Both the position numbers and the translations under genes were made by a program. 64,000 nt of DNA from contig SSNU01000010.1 in the NCBI GenBank assembly GCA_012064415.1, positions 8,431 through 72,430 of the forward strand. Direction: 5' to 3'. The stretch comes from Gyrodactylus bullatarudis. Its lineage: Eukaryota > Platyhelminthes > Monogenea > Gyrodactylidea > Gyrodactylidae. A model generated the notes under the pieces. It saw nothing but the letters and a program-made list of their open reading frames with translations, searched no databases and was not told the DNA's origin. Of the stretch, positions 32,190 through 42,790 are shown in pieces. Numbering within the stretch: the stretch's first letter is position 1; every line of letters begins with the position of its first letter.

Positions 32190-33290
32190 AAAAACAGTTA
32201 GGACTCACACAATATTTCGAATACATGTCGTATTCTTCTTCTGGCGTGAGATTTTTCAAAAAACTTAAGATACTTAAAACCTTGTGTGTCCAATCAAAAC
32301 ATTAAACCAATCAGATTTCTTCTCAATTCTCACCAACGATTTCCAATATTTTTATCCGTCTTATTACCATTAACAACCTTGTTTAGTTTAATTTCTATAG
32401 ACTCCAAAATCATATTTTTATATTTATTTCTCATGTTTCCTAGACTTTTTACGTTATTTAAATCTATAATATGATCTGGATTGTCAGCCCAGTGTTAATC
32501 TAGTGCTGATTTGTCTATCTGTACTTTTTCTATAGCCTTCTTATGCTCTCTATATCTAATCTAAAAATTTCTTTCGGTACGACCTATGTATGATTTTTCT
32601 TACGAACAAGTTATTTTATAAATGCCTTGAATCTCATCTAGATCTAAATTTTGTTTTTCAGTCAAAAGTTTTCCCATATATTACTTAACCTAAAAATAGT
32701 CTTAATACCAATTTTTTTAAAACTGAAGATATATCAATACTTTACTGTGAAAAATCCATTAAAACAATATTATTAAAATCAAAAACAAAATTATTAAAAT
32801 TATTATTATCAAATTTATCTTTTGTACTAACAATAAAACTATTTATTAAACCATCTGGGTAACCATTTTTCTGAAAAATAAAAACAAGTATTTCTAAATC
32901 TTCTCTTAAAAAACAAGTATCACATGATCTTAGTGTTCTTAAAATTTCCCCTTGTAATGTATTTAGTTTATATTTTCGAGGTGCATATGAATAATAATTC
33001 ATAATTAATCTTCAAATTGCTCAAACCAGCATCTATATGTTTTTAATTTATGGACTTTTCTCGTTCAAATGTTCATTCATCCTAATCCCTATATATTTAG
33101 CTCCGCACGATGCCTCGAAGCGATAAATGAGATAAGATTTTTCCGATTCTTTTAGCTTGTCTTTGAGTTTAAATCTGAATAGACTTGTGGTTTGGTATGC
33201 AGCCTTCAAATCTATATCACTGTAATGTTTATTTAAAAGTAAATTTAGTTTTCTTCTTAGTTCAAAATTCATTCCAAGAAATAAAAAAGA
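32190..33290 (-). pseudogene. PLE fragment with GIY-YIG, minus strand
   Basis: From 33002 downwards: YYSYAPRKYKLNTLQGEILR, FLREDLEILVFIFQKNGYPD. The stretch at 33272-33048 reads NFELRRKLNLLLNKHYSD, then LIYRFEASCGAKYIGIR. A separate GIY-YIG core at about 32620-32530 reads GIYKITC, KSYIGRTERN and RYREHKKAIEKVQIDKSAL, then WADNPDHIIDL (compare 8170-8220). Two GIY-YIG cores imply two merged copies. The 3' side has a CAGAAGA...CGAAA hairpin at 32250-32190 with complementary CTCAC/GTGAG. Confidence 0.7.
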
Positions 33291-33654
33291 TGCTGAAAAA
33301 TAACGGAATAATTTTCGCTTTTTATTTTTTTAAATGCTCTCAACGTTTTCCCAACTAACAAATTATTTATAAGATCATTAACAATAAATCCATTCCATTT
33401 GATGCTTAATTTCATGTAGAGATAGCCTTTTCAGTTTTTTATTGTTCTACATTATACTCGATACAAAGTCATAGAGGATAATGGAAATAAAATTGGGTTT
33501 CAAAGGAAGAGAAGTGCATACAAAGAGTAAAAAAATATCTAAAATATGCAAGGTCCTTGAAACAATCGGAAAACTTATTTTAAGTTATACTCGAATTGAA
33601 ACTAAATATTAAAATGAAAATAATGAGAAGTTGCCAACAGTTAATAATCAACAA

Positions 33655-33770
33655 AATCTAGTTCAATGCACTCCACAGCAACAATCACAGAATTGGAAAA
33701 ATGTAAAACAAATGAGAAGTCGATAATCAAATTATAATTCAACCTGTAACCAGTGACAATCAATTAATTT
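33655..33770 (+). pseudogene. PLE C-terminal linker fragment
   Basis: Encodes ATITELEKCKTNEKSIIK, close to ATITELAKCERNGKS at 15570. Ends just before pogo element 3. Confidence 0.5.
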
Positions 33771-34475
33771 TTTTCACAACTACAGTGAGTTGCATATATA
33801 ACGCCTCGAGATAACTCCACCCAAAAATAATCCTGTATTTATACCTCTCTGCCCCAATTTCATTAACCAATAATATTCGAGTATCCTATCAACCAATGAG
33901 ATTGAAGCATGGTTTTTCCCTATCCACTCTTTCTGTTTCTACTCTCTTCCCTCAGTAGGATTACGTTTTAGAAAATATGATTTTACATAGTTGAAAAGAG
34001 AATTTTCTTGGCTTTAACAAGAAATAAAAATTAAGTTTCTAGCATTACTGAAATAAAATAACTCTGTTATTATTGACTTCCTGATCAAGATATTAGCACC
34101 ATTCGATAGACAATGCTTTTTCAACTGGGTTGTGAAATTTTCATTAAGCTAGCATGAAAGAACTCACAGAAAATCAGTTTTAATCTATTTTAATCTAAAT
34201 CTATTTCAAAATCAAACCACTAATGAATTTAGAATCGACTATAATTACAGTTCATAAGTTTAACATTCCTACACTTTCACACATTACGTCATATTCTCTA
34301 CCCCTCCCTTAAACTGCTATCATATGTGAGAAAGGGAGAAAATCTTTCATTCCATTCCATTCCACTTAGTCATTACTCATGACCTTTTTGTTATTTCAAA
34401 GCCATATGAGACCCCTGTTAGGTATCTATGTTAGTCATATTGAAATAGTAATAAGGTTTCGTTAATCAAAATTAT

Positions 34476-35189
34476 TTAATCGTCAAAATCAAACACGTTA
34501 TTAATTAATTGTGATGACTTTTTTTTGCAAATATCAGTTTCTTCCAGTTTAGATGGAGTACCTTCAAATTAAAAAAAAATCACAATCAGATCTATTGCCA
34601 AAAAGATTTCTTATGTAATGTTGACAGCCGGGTTGTTATTCTCCGGCAAAATTTAACATGCTGAAAACAGTTCACTTTTGTCTCTCTTCCAACATCATTC
34701 CAAGCCTGTTTCGCCATAAAATGACATTCTTGAGATTGATATTATTTTTCAATTCTCTTATCGAAATTTTTTCTGCGGCTATCTTTGCGTTTAGAATCGC
34801 CCTATGTTTACACTTGAAAGATCTCATGACACCAGCGTCGAGAGGTTGACTGATGTTGAGAGGTAGGAATTCAAGCTAAAAATTCAAAAAAGAAACCTTA
34901 CTTTGATATTTACCAAACGAATAACAGGATTTTCTTCTTTTGTTTTCAAAGTTTTTTGTCTCATTCGACAAGACCTGAAGTGAATAGGGCTCCCATCTTA
35001 CAACCTTTCTTAATTGATTTGTAATTGAGAAATTCAGCATCGTTCTCATCAAAACATCTTGATTTTTAAACATTATTGACTATTAATAATGATCTTTGAA
35101 ACTTTTAACATTTTGGCTAGATAACCAATGGAATGCGTTTCATAAAGATTTAAGATCTCCTGTTTTTGTAAGAGCGTGAGTTTAGTCAT
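34476..35189 (-). pseudogene. Pogo transposase relic with a 26-nt intron
   Basis: ATG at 35189: MTKLTLLQKQEILNLYE, YLAKMLKVSKI, a psq-type HTH. A stop and a large deletion follow. From about 34930: NKRRKSCYSFGKYQSK (a decayed, shifted version of the segment with the second Asp), the intron 34901-34876, QPLDAGVMRSFKCKHRA (third Asp) in the next exon, and VDFDD with a stop at 34476. Gene order and intron position match pogo element 1. Confidence 0.7.
34876..34901 (-). other. Putative 26-nt intron in pogo element 3
   Basis: Minus strand GTAAGG...TTTTTAG after codon AAA, the same codon boundary as in the other two pogo copies. Strong 5' splice consensus. Confidence 0.7.
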
Positions 35190-35462
35190 TTTAGTAATGA
35201 TTATTTAGAACGAATAGGTTAAGTTTTCAAACCTTGGAACAATTCTATCGGTCAAGATTGAAATGAACAAGAAAATGAATACTTTCACAAACACAGATTC
35301 ATGGTAAAAGAGGGTCTTTGACTTTGAAAAAGGTTATGACTAATGACTAAGTCATTAGAATGGGGTGAAAGATTTTCTCCCTTTCTCACATATGATAGCA
35401 GTTTAAGGGAGGGGTAGAGAATATGACGTAATGTGTGAAAGTGTAGGAAGAATAGTAGTGAA

Positions 35463-36125
35463 AACAAGTAATTGTAATTGACCAATTAATTGCAAGTACT
35501 TAGTAATGCTCAATTCTGATTAGCTAATTCAATAATTCTTGAACGACCTGTTCTTCTTACAATAATTCGTTAACCTTATGACTCCAAAATATGGGATTAA
35601 AATGAATTAAGTCTGGTGTCATTCTGAAGAGTTGGAAGTTGAAAAAAGGCAAAATGCAACAACTGAAGTTTCTACTGATGCTTAGACAGTATGCTTCTGG
35701 GAAATCAAATGGGGGAGAATTCAACGAGGAGAATATAAAACTGAAATGGTGAAAATTTGTTTTATAGACTTGCTGATTCAGCCCCATTCATACTGAGTCA
35801 ACCAGCTTCTTCATCACCGAGTGATAGGATATTCAGGATATTTGAAAACAGATTTTCGAACGAACTTTTCATCGGAACATGTTTCGATGACAATATTTAT
35901 TAATTGTAATAAAAATAAGCTATTTGACATAAAATTATAAATAATTATAACTGGATATGTATTTTCTCTTGTCAGTAGTATTGAAATTAGAACTTGAACA
36001 AGTAATTTAAGTAATTGCAATATAATTGAATCAAACAAGTAATTTGATTGATTTAGCATTATCAATCAATTAATTTTTTCCAGATACTTGTAATTGTTCA
36101 AGGCAATGCAATGGGGGTCCCTGTT
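35463..36125. repeat. hAT-type terminal region with subterminal motifs
   Basis: The right end near 36118 reads, inverted, CAGGGACCCCCATTGCATTG, matching the left end of the hAT relic at 25300. CAAGTAATTG or CAAGTACTT words recur near 35466, 35495, 35998, 36040 and 36085, as in 25340-25400, which suggests transposase-binding repeats. No transposase coding. Confidence 0.55.
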
Positions 36126-37009
36126 ATAAACCAACAATGATATTCTTGATGAAGTCCGTCAATATTATTTTAACGAAATTTTCTATTATCAATGATATTT
36201 TTAAATAGGAGTAGTAAATCTATCAAAACCTTAATATGTATATGTATTAATCTATCGGAATCCTTTTTTACTTTCAATTTACTTGTAAGGATTGATTTCG
36301 AATGAAGTTAAACGTTCAATAATTCAGTGTGATTATAGGGAAGAGAGTGACGTAAGCTTTAATTACAATTTTTTTGAATTGTGGATGTAATAGAGGGGAG
36401 GGGGTAAAAGTCAAAGTTTGAGAAGACATAAAAGAGAAAAATCATTTTTTATATCCAAAATCAAAACTGTCCCAATTTTCGCTAGTGCTTTTAAGACATC
36501 ATATAAACGAATCTGGTCTTTGTATCAGATAGAGGGAATGAGCAGAAAATTCTCTATCCAATGGATAAACTTGAGTGAATTTTAGTCTCTTGGAAAGTTT
36601 GACACTGATTAAAAATATTTTAGATATTGAAGAGAGAGATAAACGGTAAATTCACTCCCATCTGGCAGTGAATTTAGTACCCTTAGAAATGATGATGATT
36701 CATTTGTTTTAGAGCAAGCCCTTCTCACACCTAGGATATGTTGGAGAAAGTGAGAGAAAAAGATTTAAAAATAATTTTGCATAAATTTATGAGAAACTTC
36801 AACTCGATCTAGATTGATTAATTTGAGTATAAGATATACAGTAGATTATATGGTTCTGATCTAAAGAAAACGATCTTTATAATGATGTAAAAATCAAGAA
36901 AAACTAAATTTTGAGACTCAAAGCTGAGTCTACTTTATAGTAATGATATGAAAATTTATATTTATTTTAGGTGTAGAGAGGAAGGGGGTTAATTTTCCAC
37001 ATCCATCTC
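36126..37009. other. No gene recognised; contains a 47-bp repeat
   Basis: 36604-36650 is identical to 42882-42928. Otherwise nothing supported. Confidence 0.5.
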
Positions 37010-37448
37010 TGGGGTATACCGATAACTAACAAAGGAACTTGTAGTCTAGTTGTTATTAGTGAAAAGCTCAATTCAACTACTTACCAAATTCTAGTCATTT
37101 ATTCTCATTTAAAGAGGAAATTACAAAAGAGGATCTAATTTTCCAACAAAATAATGCTCCGTGTCATCGTTCTAAATCAACCATTTATTGGTTTTCGGAT
37201 CATACTATAAAACTACTTCCTTGGCCAGCCAGAAGCCCGGATTTCAATCCAATCGAAAATCTCTGGGGGATTTTATCCCAAAAAGTATATCAAAATGGCA
37301 AGATTTTTTGTAATAAGCATGAATTGATAATCAAAATTATGGAAGAGTGGAAATCAATACATGAAGACGTCATAAAGAACCTTTATATATATCTATGCAG
37401 AAGAGATGTATGAATGTTGTTTTATCGGATGGAAATTTTACAAAATAA
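37010..37448 (+). pseudogene. Tc1-like transposase C-terminal relic
   Basis: Reads WGIPITNKGTC, VVISEKLNSTTYQ, then after a frame change FKEEITKEDLIFQQNNAPCH (second catalytic Asp replaced by Asn), LPWPARSPDFNPIENLWGIL (Glu present), KVYQNGKI and the end DGNFTK with a stop at 37446-37448. It is related to the transposase at 2911 but clearly diverged. Pogo element 1 begins ten bases after the stop. Confidence 0.85.
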
Positions 37449-37499
37449 ATGTGTATACAGTCATTTACCCACATGATGACTTGAGATAAGTGTTTCTCC

Positions 37500-37565
37500 T
37501 CATCTCATTCTTCTTTTATACCTCTCTGCCCAAAAAATAATAGCCAATCAGAGTGGAGAGTGCAT
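37500..37565 (+). promoter_or_regulatory. Conserved promoter-like block in the pogo TIR
   Basis: TTTTATACCTCTCTGCCC followed by GCCAATCAGAG. Equivalents occur in pogo element 2 (CATACCTCTCTGCCCC at 20438), element 3 (TTATACCTCTCTGCCCC near 33839) and both MITEs (inverted GGGGCAGAGAGG). Conservation among diverged TIRs suggests a function such as promoter or transposase binding. Confidence 0.45.
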
Positions 37566-38218
37566 TGACTAATCATATTCAAGCATGTTTTTACTTTCTT
37601 CCTCCCATTTTGACACTTGAAATGAACCCTTAGCTTTCTTAAGAAAAGTAATTTAGAAGTTATTTGTACATCATTTTGAAGGTAATTTTCTCCTCTATTT
37701 AATGAACTAAAAATGAAATCTCAATCATGTTTTATAACTAAGTTACTATATCTTCTAAGCCATAATGAATATCAGAAAATGAATAGCACCATTCGAAAGA
37801 GAATAAAAATTCGTGTTTTCGGTTAAATTTTCATCAATCTTTCTCAAGAGATACTCAAATAAATTGTAAATTTATGCAAAACTAATTTCGAGAAAATCTT
37901 GGTAATAAACTAAAATTCAAGAAAAAAAATTTGGGTAGAAAGCTGACAATCCCCCTGTGAAGATTTATTCATCATGATAGAAGCTAGGAATTCACTGATG
38001 AAGTACAAATAGAAAACAATCCCCTACACATTCATTGTGAGCCATGCGTTTATAAAAAATCTCTCCACAAGTTGTGTGTAAAAGGCAATCCCCAGGAAAT
38101 TCTTACTCATTGTGTGCAATTCTTTACCAATCCAATTGACAATGACACAATAACCAATCAAATAGAATTTGGTTTTTTCACTTACGTTGTGAAATCAAAG
38201 AAAAAGATATTTTCCATC

Positions 38219-38557
38219 ATGCCACGCTTGACTCAAGAACAGCGTAAAACTATTATAACTGCCAGTGAAACTCAGACTAATGGATTCCTTGCAAAACAGT
38301 TTAATGTATCCTCAAAAACAATTGCCAAAATTTTGAAGCAAAAGGATTTTGACTCCACAGAAACCTCAACTAAATACCAAAGGTTGAGACTTTTAATATC
38401 AAAGTCAGTAGAAGACAACTTCAAACTCGGTATTGAACTAGATCGCAATTCCTTACAAGGGCTCATTCTTCAGTGTGCAAAAGATCTAGATCTGTCTAAA
38501 TTCAAAGCCTGGGAAAATTATGTCAACAAGATCTTCATTGATGAAAACATAAACTAA
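38219..38557 (+). CDS. Small DNA-binding protein of the pogo element (psq HTH plus CENP-B-like HTH)
   Basis: 112 residues from the ATG at 38219, chosen because MPRLTQEQRKTIITASE is a typical psq-domain start. The frame is also open upstream into the TIR (from 38072), but that part looks noncoding. Residues 1-45 form a psq-like HTH (FLAKQFNVSSKTIAKILKQK). Residues 60-108 resemble the CENP-B/Tigger second HTH (ISKSVEDNFKLGIELDRNSL, CAKDLDLSKFKAWENYV). It has no catalytic part. Two codons after its stop lies a GTAAGT, and a 29-nt GT..AG unit (38564-38592) could join it to the next ORF only if the stop were absent. It may bind TIRs and regulate transposition. That role is inference. Confidence 0.7.
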   Translation: MPRLTQEQRKTIITASETQTNGFLAKQFNVSSKTIAKILKQKDFDSTETSTKYQRLRLLISKSVEDNFKLGIELDRNSLQGLILQCAKDLDLSKFKAWENYVNKIFIDENIN

Positions 38558-38592
38558 AGAAATGTAAGTTAATTTTTAAAATTTTTTTCCAG

Positions 38593-39291
38593 AATCAAGT
38601 TAGGATACAAAACCTTGATATGAGAATAACTTTCCATCATTTGATCGATGATCAAATCTCTACTTCAATACAATGTTTTATTTTACGTGAAGAGAGTATT
38701 CATTTTAAGAATCTTTTTGTTGTCTTACTATGTTTAGTTAATATAGGAAATCTATCTGAAGATAGACTTGCAATCAAGCCAAAAAGTCTAAATGTACAAT
38801 TTCCTGTACAAACAATAAACATAAAACTTAAAAGCTCTATATTTCTTCAAAGTTTAAATTATTTATTTAAATTTAATATGAAACTTGAAACTAAAATAGC
38901 TTTATTTGTTGAAAAAAAATCCTCTATTTTAAATTATATTAAACTCATAATTCATTTGCTAGATAAAATTGATGTTTATGTTTTTAAGGGACAACAAAAA
39001 TGTTCTTATGAAAAAATCTGTAAAAAGCGCACAACATTCATGAAGACTTTAGATACATTTCCCCATTGTTCTCGCGATAAAAATCTTGAAACCGTTGCAT
39101 CTCTTGATTTGAATAGGATAACTCGTGTGGATAGATCCCTTTATGTTGTAGCTAAGAATGCTTGTGACTCGTTGAAAAGGGATTTGATATTATTAAACAA
39201 GTTTAAGGATGCGCGAATTATCCAAGGAGTTTCCCGTTTTTTGTTTCCGGAGCAAGTAGATGAAACTTTGATTGGTCTCGGCTTTCCTAAT
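38593..39291 (+). CDS. Unrecognised middle ORF of the pogo element
   Basis: An open frame of 233 codons (first ATG 38620) preceded by a good 3' splice site (TTTTTTTCCAG, ending 38592). It ends exactly at a 5' splice site (AAT | GTAAGT at 39292). I recognise no domain. It is rich in Lys, Leu and Ile, and the C-terminal half has more balanced composition (RITRVDRSLYVVAKNACDSL, FKDARIIQGVSRFLFPEQV). The 27-nt intron that follows would fuse it in frame to the transposase. It might be an extra transposase domain, a captured host segment, or a separate exon used alternatively. Confidence 0.5.
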
Positions 39292-39318
39292 GTAAGTGAA
39301 ATTATTTTGATATTTTAG
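39292..39318 (+). other. Putative 27-nt intron
   Basis: GTAAGTG...TATTTTAG, phase 0, joins FPN to IKMKNM. Contains in-frame TAG at its end. Confidence 0.7.
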
Positions 39319-39324
39319 ATCAAA

Positions 39325-40628
39325 ATGAAGAACATGAGCATCAATTTAAGACATAAAATAGTTCGAAGGCATCATGATGGTCTGAGTTCACAGCAATTAG
39401 CCAGAGCCTGTAAAAAGTCTGTTAGAAGTATCAACCGATATTTAAATACACAGACAGAACAAGATGTTGAAATGGACAAATCTCGCAATGAGAGCCAGAA
39501 AACTCTCTTTGAGGAAATTTTCATGGAAAAAATCGATGAAGCATTATCTGAAGAACAGAACAATATAAGTTTTTTGGAATTCAAGAAGTTAGCATTAAGA
39601 GTTGGTGAATCCCTCGGAATGCTGGAATACAAGGCATCCTATAACCATTTACAGAAGTTATGCAGGAGAAACAACTTAAGTTTCAAAAAGGTAAATAATT
39701 TTTAATTCATTCTTAAGCCTTGTGGAGAATTGAAAAGCGCGCCTCAAGATCTTGTGGAAAATTTTTATTTAGAATACCCTATTCTAACAAGAAGAATTGA
39801 AGACAAAGACAAGTTCAATCTCGACGAAGCCGCCCTTTTCATTTACGTAACTAACCGAAAGGTTCTGACTAGAAAAAGTGCTAATGCTCATGACTTCAAA
39901 CAACTGAAGGATAGGGTCACATTGCTTTTTTGTACGAATGCTTTGGGGGAAAAACGACAACTATTAATCCTAAATAATGTTAAAAAGCCTCGTTGCTTTG
40001 ATGATAATGATGCTGAATTCTTGAATTACAAGTCTTCTAAGAAGGGTTGGATGACTCGGGAAAATTTTATCGAGTATTTAACTGAATGGAATTTAGAACT
40101 TATCAGAGAAAGAAGAAAAATTATCTTATTCTTGGACAATGCTTCAAGCCATGTTTTAAGAGAAGAAGACCCAGAATTCACTAATATTAAAGTAAGCAAA
40201 TTTAAAGTAATTTTAAGATGCACTACCTTCCTCCAAATTGCACCTCCGTATGCCAGCCTTTAGATGCAGGGATTATTCGTTCCTTCAAGTGTAAATACCG
40301 AAATATAATCAATAAGAAGATGCACGAAGAAAATATCCCTGTCAAAGACATCAAGAGCAGGATCAATTTGAAAGAATGCTTGAAAATAGCCAAACAAGCA
40401 TGGGATGATGTGGATTCTCAGACTATAAGAAACTGCTTTACCAATGTCAAATTCATAACCAAAGAAGCTGAAGGTAACGGAGACCAAAAAACAATTTTTC
40501 TAAACCTAGAAACATTAATAAATTTTTTGAATCACGAAAAAAGAAAAGGAATGTTAGAAGAACTAAAAGATCTTTCATTTTATCAAGAATTTCTCAATAG
40601 AGAAAGAGACATTTATGATTTTGAATAA
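39325..40628 (+). CDS. Pogo/Tigger-type transposase, three exons with 26-27 nt introns
   Basis: Exons 39325-39690, 39718-40191 and 40218-40628, giving 416 residues. HTH 1: INLRHKIVRRHHDGLSSQQL and ARACKKSVRSINRYL. HTH 2: FLEFKKLALRVGESLGMLEY and LQKLCRRNNLSFKK. The catalytic triad is Asp in DKFNLDEAALFIYV, Asp in ILFLDNASSHVL, and Asp in CTSVCQPLDAGIIRSF, with 33 residues between the second and third. All three introns here and upstream are phase 0 with GTAAG or GTAAAT starts and AG ends. The ATG at 39325 is taken because it begins the HTH, but the frame is open back to the splice acceptor at 39318, so an upstream-fused form is possible. No stops or frameshifts are visible, so the gene could be functional. 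Confidence 0.88.
39691..39717 (+). other. Putative 27-nt intron
   Basis: GTAAATAA...CATTCTTAAG, phase 0, joins SFKK to PCGELKSAPQDL. Contains an in-frame TAA, so it must be removed to give a full transposase. Confidence 0.8.
40192..40217 (+). other. Putative 26-nt intron, position shared by three pogo copies
   Basis: GTAAGC...ATTTTAAG, phase 0, joins FTNIK to MHYLPPNC. Its removal also corrects the reading frame. Homologous introns: 21571-21594 and, on the minus strand, 34901-34876. Confidence 0.85.
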
Positions 40629-41422
40629 AGAATTGTTTCTTAAAATTTATATTTTATTAATTTGAATATGTAATACGGTTTTTATGGCCTAAGAAAATAT
40701 TTCTTCAGTTTCACGGTAAGATTTTAGGGAGAAATGCAAGAAGGTGAAGAAAATGAATGAACACTCATTGAGTAAGAATTTCCTGGGGATTGCCTTTTAC
40801 ACACAACTTGTGGAGAGATTTTTTATAAACGCATGGCTCACAATGAATGTGTAGGGGATTGTTTTCTATTTGTACTTCATCAGTGAATTCCTAGCTTCTA
40901 TCATGATGAATAAATCTTCACAGGGGGATTGTCAGCTTTCTACCCAAATTTTTTTTCTTGAATTTTAGTTTATTACCAAGATTTTCTCGAAATTAGTTTT
41001 GCATAAATTTACAATTTATTTGAGTATCTCTTGAGAAAGATTGATGAAAATTTAACCGAAAACACGAATTTTTATTCTCTTTCGAATGGTGCTATTCATT
41101 TTCTGATATTCATTATGGCTTAGAAGATATAGTAACTTAGTTATAAAACATGATTGAGATTTCATTTTTAGTTCATTAAATAGAGGAGAAAATTACCTTC
41201 AAAATGATGTACAAATAACTTCTAAATTACTTTTCTTAAGAAAGCTAAGGGTTCATTTCAAGTGTCAAAATGGGAGGAAGAAAGTAAAAACATGCTTGAA
41301 TATGATTAGTCAATGCACTCTCCACTCTGATTGGCTATTATTTTTTGGGCAGAGAGGTATAAAAGAAGAATGAGATGAGGAGAAACACTTATCTCAAGTC
41401 ATCATGTGGGTAAATGACTGTA

Positions 41423-42574
41423 CTTAAACTTGGCGTTAAAAAAATTTATGAAAAATAGAAAATTTATATTTACTGAATTATGTTTAAATAAATTATATTT
41501 GAAAATACGCATTTTAATAAAGAATTTTTCATTCTTTAGAAGTCAAAATCCCAAGTCTCAAGACATTTTAAAATTAAAATAAGAAGACAGGTCTATAGGT
41601 GTATACTTTTTATTGATTATCACTATATGTAGTATAGGATACTTTGAATGGTATAAGCCTTAGAAACCGTGTCATATACAAATATGATAAAAAGTATACT
41701 TGATGTATTATTCTAGCACAAAGTTAGTACAAACACTGAATTTCAGGCTCTATACTAACTTTATAATGATATAGGCTTTGTACTAGTCAATCTGAAGATT
41801 TACTTATTAAGGGTTTGTACGGTAACATATATTTTTCATATATTCGATTTAGATTATAACAGATTTTTTGCAAACTATTTTAATTGTAATTATTATCGTA
41901 CACAAATGAAAATATTTTTCTTCTTTTTTTTCTATTTTCCTTCAAATTTTTATTATTATTCTGTACATGATAACTATTTCCATATGAAAATGATGAATGT
42001 AAAGCAGAACTTATGAATTGTTCAATAAAAATTCATTTTATTTTAAATAATTTCCCTCAAATTTATTTTACTATATTTCGTCCTATCGTCTATCGTATCA
42101 GTCCTCTTATCTCGGTTACAAAATTAAAACATTAATTTTTTAATTTTATCAAAGATTTTTACTTTTTCATTCTGTTCATTCAAATTTAGTGAAATTATTT
42201 CCTTGAAGAAATTCTTTCAAAACGTTGTTCAGGTCTAATTTTTATCTGCTTTAGTTATCTACGTAAATAATATAAGGATATGTTCATTATGTGAATAAAG
42301 TTGCCGATGATAACTCAGATTTCAAAATTCTACTATTAGGTTGTCCAATGAGAAGATGTTGGTTGCTTATTTCTCATTATAAAAGATGTGTTCATTGTCT
42401 AGTGTCTAATTTTTTGACACCATAACAAGTACTTATAATCTCATCTCTGTTATACTCACATTATCAATCTTTGCTAGATTCTGTAATAAAAAAATTGATT
42501 TGATCGTTAATATTTTGATCAAATTTGTTCGTTTTGTTCTAAACTCGTAAGGAAGGTCAGAGAAAACTAGCGTA
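41423..42574. other. No gene recognised; contains a PLE-like tail word
   Basis: 41820-42060 shares ATGAATGTAAAGCAGAACTT and neighbouring AT-rich words with 60330 and 62655, which look like decayed PLE 3' tails. No coding pattern. Confidence 0.45.
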
Positions 42575-42790
42575 TATATATTTCGTTATATTTCGCACGG
42601 GTCTCTTTAGACTCAACTCCAGTAACTTTAGAATACTATTACAATGCAAACTATTTCCTTGCTTATGTTTTATTCTGTTTTCACATAACGATAACGATTA
42701 ATCCAAATTTCGTCACAACATATAACTTCTAAGTCGGTGTAAGGTCTGAAGAGAGCCGACGAAAATAAAAGCTTTTATTCACATAAATAA
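42575..42790. repeat. PLE terminal-repeat pieces with two hammerhead-like motifs
   Basis: 42620-42575 (minus) reads GAGTCTAAAGAGACCCGTGC then GAAATAT, a variant of the core. 42746-42752 (plus) is CTGAAGA followed by GAGCCGAC and GAAAATAAAAGCTTTTATTC, whose 16-nt palindrome would be stem III. The sequence at 42520-42560 matches 51785-51825 and, inverted, 52595-52640, the ends of another PLE. Confidence 0.5.

Larger units (their letters stand above)
33784..35460 (-). mobile_element. Pogo-type element 3, minus strand, right arm truncated
   Basis: Starts with CAGTGAGTTGCATATATAAC after TA. A long inverted repeat pairs its inner part 34266-34400 with 35330-35458 (TCCTACACTTTCACACATTA and complement). 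The outer half of the right arm is missing, cut near 35460. The layout matches the intact element with its 652-bp arms. It encloses a transposase relic. Confidence 0.75.
37458..41420 (+). mobile_element. Pogo-type element 1, 3,963 bp, 652-bp terminal inverted repeats
   Basis: Ends start CAGTCATTTACCCACATGAT, flanked by TA at 37456-37457 and 41421-41422. The inverted repeats span 37458-38109 and 40769-41420. They have equal length, and I saw no difference where I compared them, so the insertion is recent. The arms contain TTTTATACCTCTCTGCCC, a TATA-like/initiator block, next to GCCAATCAGAGTGG. The interior encodes a small DNA-binding ORF, a middle ORF of unknown role and a multi-exon transposase. 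Confidence 0.93.

Noticed and set aside
38564..38592. 29-nt intron joining the small HTH ORF to the middle ORF
   Set aside because: Splice ends are good, but an in-frame TAA lies two codons upstream of the donor, so it would not create a fusion. It may still be a 3'UTR or leader intron.
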